DNA of 64,000 nucleotides, taken from positions 1 to 64,000 of the forward strand of contig JAHEJA010000002.1 in the NCBI GenBank assembly GCA_024639125.1. Reading direction: 5' to 3'. Shown piece by piece: positions 52,426 through 61,559 of this stretch. Numbering within the stretch: the first letter of the stretch is position 1; every line of letters starts with the position of its first letter. The DNA comes from Paracoccaceae bacterium (GTDB lineage Bacteria; Pseudomonadota; Alphaproteobacteria; Rhodobacterales; Rhodobacteraceae). The notes under the pieces are model-generated. The model was not told the DNA's origin and searched no databases. It saw only the letters and a program-made list of their open reading frames with translations. The translations under genes were made by a program, and so were the position numbers.

Positions 52426-54825
52426 ATGAAATTCACACTTTCTTGGCTAAAAGAACACTTGGACACCAACGCGACGTTGGACGAGATCGAATTCGCGCTT
52501 AGCGATATGGGGCTCGAAGTCGAGGGGATCGAAAACCCTGCGCACGCGCTAAAGACATTTACTTTGGCCAAGGTGATAGACGCCGAGCAGCATCCAGATG
52601 CGGACCGTCTTCGGGTGTGCAAGGTCGAAACCAACGAAGGCGAAAAGCAAATCGTCTGTGGCGCACCGAATGCGCGGGCAGGCATCACCGTTGTTCTGTG
52701 CAAGCCAGGTGATTACGTACCCGGTATCGATGTCACCCTAAGCGTTGGCAATATTCGCGGTGTGGAAAGCCACGGCATGATGGCGTCCGAGCGTGAATTG
52801 GAATTGTCCGATGAGCACAATGGCATCATAGAATTGCCCTCTGGCGACGTGGGTCAGCTGTTCGTTGATTGGTTGGCAGAAAACGATCCGTCCAAAGTGG
52901 ATCCGGTGATTGAAATCGCAATCACACCGAACCGCCCTGATGCCTTGGGCGTGCATGGTATTGCACGTGACCTCGCGGCGCGTGGGTTGGGGACGTTGAA
53001 AACCAAAGAGGTTCGGGCTGTCGAGGGCAAATTCCCTTGTCCTGTGTCTGTCTCCATCGATGAGGATACGTTAGAGCAAGCCCCTGTGTTCTATGGTCGC
53101 GTGATCAAAGGCGTGAAAAACGGACCAAGCCCTGTGTGGCTCCAAGATCGGCTCAAGGCGATTGGTCTGCGTCCGATTTCCGCATTGGTCGATATCACCA
53201 ACTATTTCACTTATGACCATAACCGCCCATTGCACGTCTTTGACGCGGACAAGGTCGCCGGCGGAGCATTGCGCGTGCATCGCGCCAAAGGCGGCGAGAC
53301 CTTTCTTGCCTTGGATGAAAAAGAATACACACTGGTCGATGGAATGACCGCAATTTCGGATGCCAATGGTGTCGAAAGCCTTGCTGGGATCATGGGGGGC
53401 GAACATTCGGGCTGTACGGATGAGACAGTGAATGTGTTCCTTGAGGCGGCGTTCTTTGATCCGATCCGCACGGCCTATACAGGGCGCGCGCTCAAGATCA
53501 ATTCAGACGCGCGCTATCGGTTTGAGCGGGGCATTGATCCTGCATGGACCCCTGTCGGAGTTGAGGCAGCCACTCAGATGATAATCGACCTATGCGGTGG
53601 AGAGGCGTCCGATGTCGTAATGGCAGGCGAAATGCCAGATCATGCGCGCGCTTACAAGTTAGACACAGATCGGGTGCAGTCGTTGGTCGGGATGGAAATA
53701 TCCGCAGAAGAACAACGCGCGACGTTGACGGCGCTTGGCTTTGTTCTTGAGGGCGATATGGCCCATGTTCCAAGCTGGCGCCCAGACGTGTTGGGCGAGG
53801 CGGATTTGGTCGAAGAAGTGGCCCGTATCGCGTCACTGACCAAGCTAAAAGGCAAGCCATTGCCACGCGCGACGACAGGTGTGCCAAAACCTATTCTTAG
53901 CCCAATGCAAAAACGTGAACAAATTGCACGACGCACTACGGCGGCGTTGGGCTATAACGAATGCGTCAGCTATAGTTTCATTGATAAAAAATCGGCCGCG
54001 CTTTTTGGTGGTGGGTCCGATGCAACGATGTTAGCTAACCCGATTTCAAGCGATATGAGCCATATGCGTCCTGATCTTTTGGCGGGTCTTCTACAGGCCG
54101 CTGCGCGAAATCAAGCGCGTGGGTTTGCAGATATGGCCTTGTTTGAAGTGGGTCCAGTGTTCCACGGCGGCGAGCCAAACGAACAAACTCTGCAAATTGC
54201 TGGGATTCTCGTCGGGCGGACTGGTCCAAAAGATGTCCATGGGGCGTCCCGTCCTGTTGATCTTTTCGATGCCAAAGCCGATGTCGAAGCCGTGCTTGCG
54301 GCGCTAGGAGCGCCCGCTAAGGTGCAAATTCTGCGCGATGGCGCAACATGGTGGCATCCGGGGCGTCATGGTCGTATTTGTTTGGGCCCAAAAAAGATGA
54401 TGGCGGTATTTGGGGAAATCCATCCCAAGGTTTTGGCAGAAATGGATGTTAAAGGTCCAGCTGTCGGGTTCTGTATTTGGCCCCAAGACATCCCAATGCC
54501 ACGCAACGCCAGCAGCACGCGTGCTGCTCTGAATATCAACGATTTACAAGCTGTTGAACGCGACTTTGCGTTCGTGGTTGAGTCCTCGGTAGAAGCATTA
54601 ACCTTGATCAATGCAGCATCAGGCGCAGACAAAGCGTTGATTGAAGATGTGCGCGTGTTTGACGAATTTATCGGTGGTAGCCTTGGCGAAGGTAAGAAAT
54701 CTATTGCTTTGACGGTTCGTCTGCAGCCAGCTGATGCGACGTTGAAAGAAAAAGAAATCGAAGCCGTTGCTGCGAAAATCGTGGAAAAAGTCACGAAAGC
54801 GACCGGCGGCATATTGCGCGGCTAG
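52426..54825 (+). CDS. pheT: Phenylalanine-tRNA ligase beta subunit
   Basis: Beta subunit of PheRS, 799 residues, the normal bacterial length. Domains in order: N-terminal MKFTLSWLKEHLD, the tRNA-binding OB domain (about 40-150, VIDAEQHPDADRLRVCKV), the B3/4 editing domain (about 205-380), B5, the catalytic-like core and the C-terminal FDX-ACB anticodon domain (NDLQAVERDFAFVV). It is co-directional with pheS and the amidotransferase-ASCH gene. Confidence 0.97.
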   Translation: MKFTLSWLKEHLDTNATLDEIEFALSDMGLEVEGIENPAHALKTFTLAKVIDAEQHPDADRLRVCKVETNEGEKQIVCGAPNARAGITVVLCKPGDYVPGIDVTLSVGNIRGVESHGMMASERELELSDEHNGIIELPSGDVGQLFVDWLAENDPSKVDPVIEIAITPNRPDALGVHGIARDLAARGLGTLKTKEVRAVEGKFPCPVSVSIDEDTLEQAPVFYGRVIKGVKNGPSPVWLQDRLKAIGLRPISALVDITNYFTYDHNRPLHVFDADKVAGGALRVHRAKGGETFLALDEKEYTLVDGMTAISDANGVESLAGIMGGEHSGCTDETVNVFLEAAFFDPIRTAYTGRALKINSDARYRFERGIDPAWTPVGVEAATQMIIDLCGGEASDVVMAGEMPDHARAYKLDTDRVQSLVGMEISAEEQRATLTALGFVLEGDMAHVPSWRPDVLGEADLVEEVARIASLTKLKGKPLPRATTGVPKPILSPMQKREQIARRTTAALGYNECVSYSFIDKKSAALFGGGSDATMLANPISSDMSHMRPDLLAGLLQAAARNQARGFADMALFEVGPVFHGGEPNEQTLQIAGILVGRTGPKDVHGASRPVDLFDAKADVEAVLAALGAPAKVQILRDGATWWHPGRHGRICLGPKKMMAVFGEIHPKVLAEMDVKGPAVGFCIWPQDIPMPRNASSTRAALNINDLQAVERDFAFVVESSVEALTLINAASGADKALIEDVRVFDEFIGGSLGEGKKSIALTVRLQPADATLKEKEIEAVAAKIVEKVTKATGGILRG

Positions 54826-54874
54826 GTGGTTTGTTGGCGTGAACGACGTATTGGGCCGCGACATTTGAAAAGGG

Positions 54875-54895
54875 CGGGGGACATGCTGTCCCCCG
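54875..54895 (+). terminator. Hairpin after pheT
   Basis: Stem CGGGGGACA/TGTCCCCCG (9 bp) with a 3-base TGC loop. There is no clear T-run directly after; motif copy 6 follows. Confidence 0.65.
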
Positions 54896-54897
54896 TA

Positions 54898-54930
54898 CCC
54901 CCTTGCGAGTATTTTTAGCAAAAAGAAAAC
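54898..54930 (+). repeat. Dispersed intergenic motif, copy 6
   Basis: CCCCCTTGC, then GAGTATTTTTAG-CAAAAAGAAAAC (54907-54930), between the convergent ends of pheT and the methyltransferase gene. Confidence 0.65.
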
Positions 54931-54933
54931 AAA

Positions 54934-55575
54934 TCATCGTTTCCTTGCAACGATAAATCTGCGCGGCGGATTTTCCGGGTAGTTTCCGCATTCAATGATT
55001 TCAAACCCGTGTTCAGAGATGCTGGATTCGAGGTCGTGTATTTCCGGGATTCTTGCAAAGGGTGCTTTGCCGATCATACGGGCAAGCGGAATAATTCGAG
55101 TGAGGAGCCAAAAGCCGATCCGCCCTTTGGCTGTGGGCATGCAAACTGTTTTTGAGATGAATAGCCCATTTGTATCGAGGGCGGAGTGGACGCCAGCAAG
55201 GGTGGCTGGAAGGTCTTGGACCAAGTGAAGAAGATTGAGCGCAAGGACGGCTTGGTATTGATGTGTGCTGTTTGGTTTCTGCGCGTCCAATGTGCGAAAC
55301 GTTGCATTCTTGATGCTTTGAGATGTTTGCTTTTCTTGGGCAATGGTGATCATTTCCTGGGATAGATCGGTGCCAGTTATATGTGCAACCGAAGGCGCGA
55401 GGATGAGTGCGGTTGTTCCTGTGCCGCAGCCAATTTCAAGAATGGTGTCGGTTTCTTTTACATAGGATTTGATGCGATCAAGAGTTTGGGCATAGGCTTG
55501 TTCGTCTGCGATTGGATCCTGTGCGTATTTGCGAGCGATTTTGTTCCAGAATTTTATGTCTTTGGCGTTTGTCAT
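54934..55575 (-). CDS. Class I SAM-dependent methyltransferase
   Basis: A 213-residue methyltransferase of the UbiE/small-molecule type. Motif I is ILEIGCGTGTTAL, followed by the ITGTDLSQEM acidic strand and LALNLLHLVQD. A GGAGAC ribosome binding site precedes the ATG. The substrate is unknown. It is divergent from a LysR regulator with 81 bases between, a classical regulator-target layout. Confidence 0.88.
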   Translation of the reverse strand: MTNAKDIKFWNKIARKYAQDPIADEQAYAQTLDRIKSYVKETDTILEIGCGTGTTALILAPSVAHITGTDLSQEMITIAQEKQTSQSIKNATFRTLDAQKPNSTHQYQAVLALNLLHLVQDLPATLAGVHSALDTNGLFISKTVCMPTAKGRIGFWLLTRIIPLARMIGKAPFARIPEIHDLESSISEHGFEIIECGNYPENPPRRFIVARKR

Positions 55576-55656
55576 TTCGCGTCTCCTTTGTAAGCAAACA
55601 TATTTGTTTTAGTGAGACTAGGAAATTCCAAATATTTGCACTAAAAGCATGCAATT

Positions 55657-56553
55657 ATGCATGAAATAAACTTGAATTCTATTGATTGGACGCAAGCACG
55701 CGCGTTTCTGGCAGCGGTTCGATGCGGGACCTTGACGGGTGCTGCGCGTGATCTTGGCGTGACACAACCGACGTTAGGGCGTCAGGTCGCTGGGTTTGAA
55801 GAGAGCTTGGGGCTTCTTTTGTTTGATCGCGTGGGGCGGTCAATTGTGTTGACAGAGCAGGGGCGATCGGTGGCGACGATTTTAGAGCCGATGCAGAGTG
55901 CTTTTGATCAATTGGCATTGTTTGTTGACGCTCAGCGGGATGCAATTGATGGCAGTATAAAGTTAACGGCTAGTGATGTCATGTCGGCATATATTTTGCC
56001 CGGTATTTTGCGAGAATTGCAGCGCAGTGCCCCGAATTTATTTGTTGATGTTGTCGCGTCGAATGACGTTCAGGATTTAGTCCGGCGCGAAGCGGACATC
56101 GCCATACGCCATTCGCGACCGACGCAACCAGATTTGATAGCACGTAAAGTGGCACAGACCACCGCAGGCATTTATGCCGCACCGCGATATTTATCGGCCC
56201 ATGGTGTTCCCAAGCGGTTAGAGGATTTGACGTATCATCGTTTTGTTGGGTTTGGTGATTTGGAAATCACGCTGGATTTTCTAAAGGCAATGGATTTAGG
56301 GATAGATTTAGAGGCGCGAAATTTTTCGATTGCGTCTGATAACGGTGTCGTCGCTTGGGAATATGCGCGGCAAGGGTTTGGATTGGCCTTTATGGCTGAT
56401 GATATTGGTGCCGTGTTCCCCGAGATGGTGCGGTTGGATTTTGAGCTGCCACAAATCGAGTTTCCAACCTGGCTCGTTGCGCATCGCGAATTGCATAGCA
56501 ACGCCAAGATACGGTTTGTTTTTGATACGCTTGCGCTTGCTTTGGGCGGATAG
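55657..56553 (+). CDS. LysR-family transcriptional regulator
   Basis: A 298-residue regulator. The N-terminal winged helix-turn-helix (residues about 8-65: RAFLAAVRCGTLTGAARDLG, then QPTLGRQVAGFE) is followed by a LysR effector-binding domain with two alpha/beta lobes (starting near residue 95, DGSIKLTASD). It probably controls itself and the divergent methyltransferase. The effector is not predictable. Confidence 0.92.
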   Translation: MHEINLNSIDWTQARAFLAAVRCGTLTGAARDLGVTQPTLGRQVAGFEESLGLLLFDRVGRSIVLTEQGRSVATILEPMQSAFDQLALFVDAQRDAIDGSIKLTASDVMSAYILPGILRELQRSAPNLFVDVVASNDVQDLVRREADIAIRHSRPTQPDLIARKVAQTTAGIYAAPRYLSAHGVPKRLEDLTYHRFVGFGDLEITLDFLKAMDLGIDLEARNFSIASDNGVVAWEYARQGFGLAFMADDIGAVFPEMVRLDFELPQIEFPTWLVAHRELHSNAKIRFVFDTLALALGG

Positions 56554-56624
56554 GCCGTTCGATGTGGCGACGGAAAATCATATCCGTGACGTGTAACCTT
56601 CTATGAGAGTTGAAGGAGACATGT

Positions 56625-57227
56625 ATGAAACGTTTATTTTCACCGTATTGGCTTTGGGTATTATTTGCGCTTCCGATGGCTGGTTTGCTGTGGGGAATTA
56701 TGGCAGCGCCAACGTCCGAGGCTATGACCAAGGCGGTGCATAATGGGTTGCATCCAACGGGCGAATTCGCCGCGCGATTTTTGATTGTTGCGATGATGGC
56801 GACGCCTTTGGTGCGCTTGTTGCCTGGGTGGCGTGGGCCACGTTGGTTGGTGCGCAACCGCCGATATTTTGGCGTAGCCTCTTTTGCCTATGCAGCTGTA
56901 CATACAGTATTTTACGTGATGGATGCGGGAACCTTGGCGGCCGTCGTTGGTGATATTCCCAAAACATATATTTGGACTGGGTGGGGTGCATTTGTCATCT
57001 TTTTGCCACTTGCGGCGACTTCGATGGATTTAGCTCTGCGGAAAATGGGGCCAAAGCGTTGGAAAGCGTTGCAGCGGTGGACCTATGGAGCGGCTGTTTT
57101 GACGTTGATCCATTGGGCTGCATTGGATGATTGGGCCGGTCTTGTGCCCGCACTCGTTCAATTTTCGCCAGTGATTGCTCTTTCGGTTTGGAGGGTGATG
57201 CAGTCGCGCAGTGTTCAACGTGCTTGA
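56625..57227 (+). CDS. MsrQ-like heme b membrane protein (ferric-reductase-like fold)
   Basis: A 200-residue integral membrane protein with five or six helices. Conserved histidines lie in VHNGLHPTGEFAARFL, AYAAVHTVFYV and LTLIHWAALDD, matching the heme ligands of MsrQ/YedZ. MsrQ passes electrons to the periplasmic methionine-sulfoxide reductase MsrP; no msrP gene is adjacent. The start MKRLFSPYW at 56625 follows GAAGGAGA. A hairpin ends the unit. Confidence 0.82.
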   Translation: MKRLFSPYWLWVLFALPMAGLLWGIMAAPTSEAMTKAVHNGLHPTGEFAARFLIVAMMATPLVRLLPGWRGPRWLVRNRRYFGVASFAYAAVHTVFYVMDAGTLAAVVGDIPKTYIWTGWGAFVIFLPLAATSMDLALRKMGPKRWKALQRWTYGAAVLTLIHWAALDDWAGLVPALVQFSPVIALSVWRVMQSRSVQRA

Positions 57228-57234
57228 GAATGCA

Positions 57235-57253
57235 AGGGGGCAGAGTGCCCCCT
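57235..57253 (+). terminator. Hairpin after the MsrQ-like gene
   Basis: Stem AGGGGGCA/TGCCCCCT (8 bp, loop GAG). It lies between convergent genes and lacks a long T-run. Confidence 0.6.
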
Positions 57254-57267
57254 CACAAGCGATCCTG

Positions 57268-57963
57268 TTAGGATGGAATTGTGATGCCCTTTTGCACTGC
57301 GGGGCGGGCGAGGAACCGATCAAGATAGGCGTGGACGTTTTTGAAACTGTCCCATCCGACAACCTTGTGGGCGTCGTACCCAATGGGGCCAAGCGCACCG
57401 ATCCATGGCGCTATTGCGAAATCAGCAATGGAAAGATCGCCAGCGATCCAGTCTTTGTCTGCCAATTGTTTGTCGATCACGGACAAAATACGATTTGCTT
57501 CGTTGATATAGCGTTCACGGGGGCGGGGGTCTTCGATTGCGGCACCTGCATAGCGATAAAAGAAACCCAGTTGACCAAACATAGGGCCGACACCCCCCAT
57601 TTGGAACATAAGCCATTTTAGAACTTCAAAGCGTTCACGATCGGTTGAGCCGTAAAATTTACCGGTCTTTTCAGCTAAATACATCAGGATGGCACCGCTT
57701 TCGAATAATGCGATCATGTCGCCATCTGGGCCGTTTGGATCAATCAGTGCGGGAATTTTGTTATTTGGGTTAAGGGCCAGAAATTCCGGACTTTTGACGT
57801 CGGCATCCGACAATGTCACTTTGTGCGCTTCGTAGGCGAGCCCCATTTCTTCGAGCGCGATTGATACTTTGACGCCATTTGGTGTCGGGTATGAATATAG
57901 TTGGATTAGGGTCGGATCTTGGGCCGGCCATTTTTTGTTGATGGGATGGGTTAAAACGGACAT
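57268..57963 (-). CDS. Glutathione S-transferase family protein (YghU/YfcG-like)
   Basis: A 231-residue GST. The thioredoxin-like N-terminal domain contains LYSYPTPNGVKVSIALEE and the cis-Pro/ESGAILMYL glutathione-binding segment; the helical C-terminal domain contains FGQLGFFYRYA and SIADFAIAPW. The TPNG segment at the thiol site is the pattern of the YfcG/YghU (nu) class, which act as disulfide-bond reductases. The start MSVLTHPINK at 57963 follows AAAGGTG. Confidence 0.92.
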   Translation of the reverse strand: MSVLTHPINKKWPAQDPTLIQLYSYPTPNGVKVSIALEEMGLAYEAHKVTLSDADVKSPEFLALNPNNKIPALIDPNGPDGDMIALFESGAILMYLAEKTGKFYGSTDRERFEVLKWLMFQMGGVGPMFGQLGFFYRYAGAAIEDPRPRERYINEANRILSVIDKQLADKDWIAGDLSIADFAIAPWIGALGPIGYDAHKVVGWDSFKNVHAYLDRFLARPAVQKGITIPS

Positions 57964-58101
57964 TTTGCGCACCTTTCGTCTATGCTTTTGATGCATATAT
58001 GTTCATTTTCCCATAAAAATAAGGTGTTGGTTTAGATAAACCTCGTTTGTGGCTGGGGGAAATTATTGTCGGCCACGTTAATCCCTTGAGAGGAAGAGAC
58101 A

Positions 58102-58512
58102 ATGCTAAAGGAATTTAAAGATTTTATTGCCAAAGGTAATGTAATGGACATGGCCGTTGGTATTATTATTGGTGCGGCGTTTACCGCTATCGTTGGGTCT
58201 TTGGTTGCTGATTTGATCAATCCGATCATCAGCTTGTTTATGGGTGGTGTTGATTTTGCTGGCCTCTATGCAACATTGGATGGATCAACCCATGCAAGCA
58301 TTTCCGCCGCAGAAGAAGCCGGCGCCGCCGTTTTTGCTTATGGTCGTTTTATCATGGCGATCATCAACTTTTTGATTATTGCGTTTGTTGTGTTTTTGCT
58401 TGTGAAGGCGGTGAACAAAACCAAAAAGAAAGAAGCGCCTGCACCTGAGGCGCCAAAAGGACCATCTGAGTTGGATATTCTGATGGAAATCCGTGACTCT
58501 TTAAAGAAATAA
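58102..58512 (+). CDS. mscL: Large-conductance mechanosensitive channel
   Basis: Membrane channel of 136 residues that opens on hypo-osmotic shock. The N-terminal helix [20 protein letters not shown] and TM1 ([19 protein letters not shown]) are near identical to the family, TM2 follows at about 73-98 and the C-terminal bundle ends [22 protein letters not shown] precedes the ATG. It ends at a strong bidirectional terminator. Confidence 0.97.
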   Translation: MLKEFKDFIAKGNVMDMAVGIIIGAAFTAIVGSLVADLINPIISLFMGGVDFAGLYATLDGSTHASISAAEEAGAAVFAYGRFIMAIINFLIIAFVVFLLVKAVNKTKKKEAPAPEAPKGPSELDILMEIRDSLKK

Positions 58513-58518
58513 GACATG

Positions 58519-58550
58519 TAAAAAGCCCCCGATGAAACGGGGGCTTTTTT
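58519..58550. terminator. Bidirectional terminator between mscL and ald
   Basis: AAAAGCCCCCG-atgaaa-CGGGGGCTTTTTT: an 11-bp stem with A-run on the left and T-run on the right, so it works in both directions for the convergent genes. Confidence 0.92.
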
Positions 58551-58551
58551 G

Positions 58552-59676
58552 TTATGCGACTGACTGAAGCGTCAAATTTGGTGCAACAACGTCGATGCCA
58601 AGCGCCTCTCCGACGGCGGCATATGTCAATTTACCGGCGTGGATATTCAACCCGTTCAACAAATGTGCGTCATCTGCACAGGCTTGTTGCCACCCTTTGT
58701 TTGCCAAAGCGATTACGAATGGCATCGTGGCATTGCCCAAGGCAATTGTAGACGTGCGCGCAACGGCACCGGGCATGTTTGCAACGCAGTAGTGCATGAT
58801 GCCGTCAACGTCATAAATCGGGTCTTGGTGCGTTGTTGCGCGTGATGTTTCAAAGCAGCCGCCTTGATCAATCGCAACGTCAACCAACGCAGCACCTGGT
58901 TTAAGTGTCGATAGCTGTTCGCGGCTGATCAATTTTGGTGCAGCTGCGCCCGGAATGAGAACAGCACCAATGATCATATCTGCCTGAGAAGCAAGTTCTG
59001 CTGTGTTGGCAGCTGAAGCATACGCATTTTTGAACGTGCCGCCAAAGACGTCGTCCAAATAGCGAAGACGTGGCAAAGAGCGATCAAGCACAGTGACATC
59101 TGCACCCATGCCCGCCGCGATTTTCGCCGCATGTGTTCCAACTACGCCACCACCGATGACCAATACTTTTGATGGGCCAACACCGGGTACGCCACCTAGC
59201 AATACACCGCGACCACCGTTTGCTTTTTGCAAGGTCCAAGCACCGACTTGTGGCGCAAGACGGCCAGCAACTTCGGACATTGGCGCCAGCAAAGGAAGCC
59301 CACCACCGGGTGCTGTTACGGTTTCGTAAGCAATTGCTGTACATCCGCTTGCCAATAGATCGCGCGTTTGTTCGGGATCGGGCGCAAGGTGAAGATATGT
59401 GAACAAAAGCTGGCCTTCGCGCAACATTTTGCGTTCGTTTGCTTGGGGTTCTTTGACTTTGACAATCATGTCAGCCGTTGCAAAAATTTCTGCAGCTGTG
59501 TCGATGATTGCGGCTCCTGCGGCGCGGTAATCGTCGTCAGTAAAGCCAGCGCCAATGCCAGCATTTGTTTCGATCATGACGCTATGGCCATGAGAGACGA
59601 TTTCTAGAACTGCGCCCGGCGTCAAGCCTACGCGAAATTCTTGGGGTTTGATTTCCTTTGGACAACCTAGTTTCAT
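58552..59676 (-). CDS. ald: Alanine dehydrogenase
   Basis: NAD-dependent enzyme interconverting L-alanine and pyruvate plus ammonia, 374 residues. N-terminal [17 protein letters not shown], substrate region [17 protein letters not shown], the Rossmann motif [17 protein letters not shown] and [15 protein letters not shown] are all characteristic. It is divergent from an Lrp/AsnC regulator gene, a usual ald-aldR layout; the space between carries repeated TTCGAA-type sites. Confidence 0.96.
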   Translation of the reverse strand: MKLGCPKEIKPQEFRVGLTPGAVLEIVSHGHSVMIETNAGIGAGFTDDDYRAAGAAIIDTAAEIFATADMIVKVKEPQANERKMLREGQLLFTYLHLAPDPEQTRDLLASGCTAIAYETVTAPGGGLPLLAPMSEVAGRLAPQVGAWTLQKANGGRGVLLGGVPGVGPSKVLVIGGGVVGTHAAKIAAGMGADVTVLDRSLPRLRYLDDVFGGTFKNAYASAANTAELASQADMIIGAVLIPGAAAPKLISREQLSTLKPGAALVDVAIDQGGCFETSRATTHQDPIYDVDGIMHYCVANMPGAVARTSTIALGNATMPFVIALANKGWQQACADDAHLLNGLNIHAGKLTYAAVGEALGIDVVAPNLTLQSVA

Positions 59677-59800
59677 GATGTCTCCTCCTATAGTAAACGT
59701 AAGATGTCATTACATGCGTCGAATTCGATTGTGATTTAGTGCTTGTAATTCAATTTATTTCGAAGATAATTCGAATTAAATATTAGAAAGAGCTGGAAAA
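59677..59800. promoter_or_regulatory. ald / Lrp-type regulator intergenic region with TCGAA-containing repeats
   Basis: Contains the perfect palindrome TCGAATTCGA (59719-59728) and two TTCGAA copies 11 bases apart (59759-59764 and 59770-59775) in A/T-rich sequence. One-helical-turn spacing fits an octameric Lrp-family protein. The region serves both divergent genes. Confidence 0.55.
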
Positions 59801-60268
59801 TTGCGTGAAATTGCACTCGATCCGATGGATCGTCGAATACTAACTATTTTGCAAAAACGGGGGCGAATCTCGAATTCGGACCTCGCGGATCAAGTGAACC
59901 TATCCGCGTCGGCGTGTCATCGTCGTGTGCAAAAGCTGGAAAAAGATGGCTACATCAAGGACTATGTTGCCTTGTTGAACCCTCGTAAAATTGGTGTGCC
60001 TGCCACGATATTTGTGGAAATCACCCTGTCCACCCAAGCTGACGAAGTCTTGGATGCTTTTGAAAAAGCGGTTGCGCGCATTCCAGATGTTTTGGAATGT
60101 CATTTGATGGCAGGAACCGCGGATTACATGCTGAAACTTGTCGCCGAAGACACCGAAGATTTTGCCCGTATCCACCGGCAATACCTAACAAGATTGCCGG
60201 GGGTCGCGCAAATGCAATCGTCTTTTGCACTGCGCACGGTGTTTAAAACCACGGCTCTTCCTGTATAA
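59801..60268 (+). CDS. Lrp/AsnC-family transcriptional regulator
   Basis: A 155-residue regulator with an N-terminal helix-turn-helix (residues about 10-55: ILTILQKRGRISNSDLADQV, SASACHRRVQKLE) and a C-terminal RAM effector-binding domain (IFVEITL, then VLECHLMAGTADYMLKLV). The start is TTG at 59801; ATG 59825 would cut the first helix. It likely senses alanine or another amino acid and controls the divergent ald. It is convergent with the Hint-domain gene, 3 bases apart. Confidence 0.9.
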   Translation: MREIALDPMDRRILTILQKRGRISNSDLADQVNLSASACHRRVQKLEKDGYIKDYVALLNPRKIGVPATIFVEITLSTQADEVLDAFEKAVARIPDVLECHLMAGTADYMLKLVAEDTEDFARIHRQYLTRLPGVAQMQSSFALRTVFKTTALPV

Positions 60269-60271
60269 GGT

Positions 60272-61345
60272 CTATGACAAAACCAAGGGTTTGTTATTCT
60301 TGGCATGACGTTCGGCAAGTTGCTTCATCAATGCACCCTTTGGAATCAATCGTGCATTCGGAGGTGTGTAATCCGGTGCTGATATTTCAGGGAAAAGGGA
60401 AATAATTTCGCGATATGCCTCTGGTCCCACAGCTTTTAACGCTTGTTGTCCCGTATAAAGGCTTTCTGTTTGCGCCCCATTGGAAACGACGATTTCATGT
60501 TGATCAAATAAAACATGGAAATAGCTAATTTCCTTTGGTGTTAGATTTTGTTTAATTCCAGGAAGCCCCACAAGCTTGATCGCGGGTATCAACACTTCGT
60601 TTGTTGAAAACATGCGTTCTGCAATTTTGGACCGCACAAGAATACGGTGCTGTGGCGAAACGACCAATTCTTGCTCTGGCAATCCTTTGCCCAACGCGCC
60701 AGCTGCGATATGAACAGGTGCAAGGTTGGGAAATTCCTGAATTTGGCGTGCGCTTAGAACCGAATGTCCAATCCAGCGGATTTCTTGTGGGCCATTGTCT
60801 ACTGTGTTGACCATATCCCCAATCTCAAGGTCTTGGATCAATTGTGGGCCAATGGGCGTATCAATCATCGTATCCTTGCAAAAGCAGGGAACAATCGGAT
60901 CTGGTGCATTTGTGGCGTCCAGTGAAATTGAGGTGACATAAACCGGAAAATCCTGAGGGCCGGCGACTGTCGCATTTTCGATTCGTAATGTGAAAGTCTC
61001 ACTTGGAGGCATAAAGGTAATTGCTTCGTTGGTTGCTGAAGAATAGGTCCAGCTCTCGACGATTGAGCCTTGGTCGTTGAGCACCGAGAATTTTATCAGA
61101 CTAGGTTCGGTCGCCAGAATTGTGGTGTCGAAATATTCAAACGACAACGTCGTTTCTTGTGTTGTGTCAATATTTGAAACCGTTTGCTCAATATAGGCGG
61201 GACCGGCTTTTTGCGTATAAAGCAGAAGAAAACCCAGATTTGCGTCAGCATAAATTTGATCTTCGGTTGTTTCGACTACGGTCCAACCATCCGGGTTGTT
61301 GCCAGACGTTACATTAAAGCCCGCATTGATAAGTTGCTCGGTCAT
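60272..61345 (-). CDS. Hint-domain protein
   Basis: A 357-residue protein. Residues 1-150 form a beta-rich region without signal peptide. A Hedgehog/intein (Hint) domain starts at CFCKDTMIDTPIG (Cys154/Cys156) and runs through GDMVNTVDNGPQEIRWIG to VVSPQHRILVRS. Such stand-alone Hint proteins are common in Rhodobacterales and are thought to self-cleave; partner and purpose are unknown. The start MTEQLINAG at 61345 is chosen. The C-terminal 60 residues are outside the core. Confidence 0.85.
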   Translation of the reverse strand: MTEQLINAGFNVTSGNNPDGWTVVETTEDQIYADANLGFLLLYTQKAGPAYIEQTVSNIDTTQETTLSFEYFDTTILATEPSLIKFSVLNDQGSIVESWTYSSATNEAITFMPPSETFTLRIENATVAGPQDFPVYVTSISLDATNAPDPIVPCFCKDTMIDTPIGPQLIQDLEIGDMVNTVDNGPQEIRWIGHSVLSARQIQEFPNLAPVHIAAGALGKGLPEQELVVSPQHRILVRSKIAERMFSTNEVLIPAIKLVGLPGIKQNLTPKEISYFHVLFDQHEIVVSNGAQTESLYTGQQALKAVGPEAYREIISLFPEISAPDYTPPNARLIPKGALMKQLAERHAKNNKPLVLS

Positions 61346-61559
61346 CTCATTCTCGCTCGTATGAAAGTTGCTCAAAACCAAAAGCACTTATTACGGAACA
61401 AAACAGATTACCGTTTACAACAAGACTGGGATATTTAACCTTTGGGGCGAAAATGTGTTCGAAATTGGAAAAAATAAATTTTAGGTATTTCAACCAATCA
61501 TTTGAATTTGTTTGTGAATTCAATTTAGGTAGCTCAGTAGGCAAATCATTGGGGGCAAT

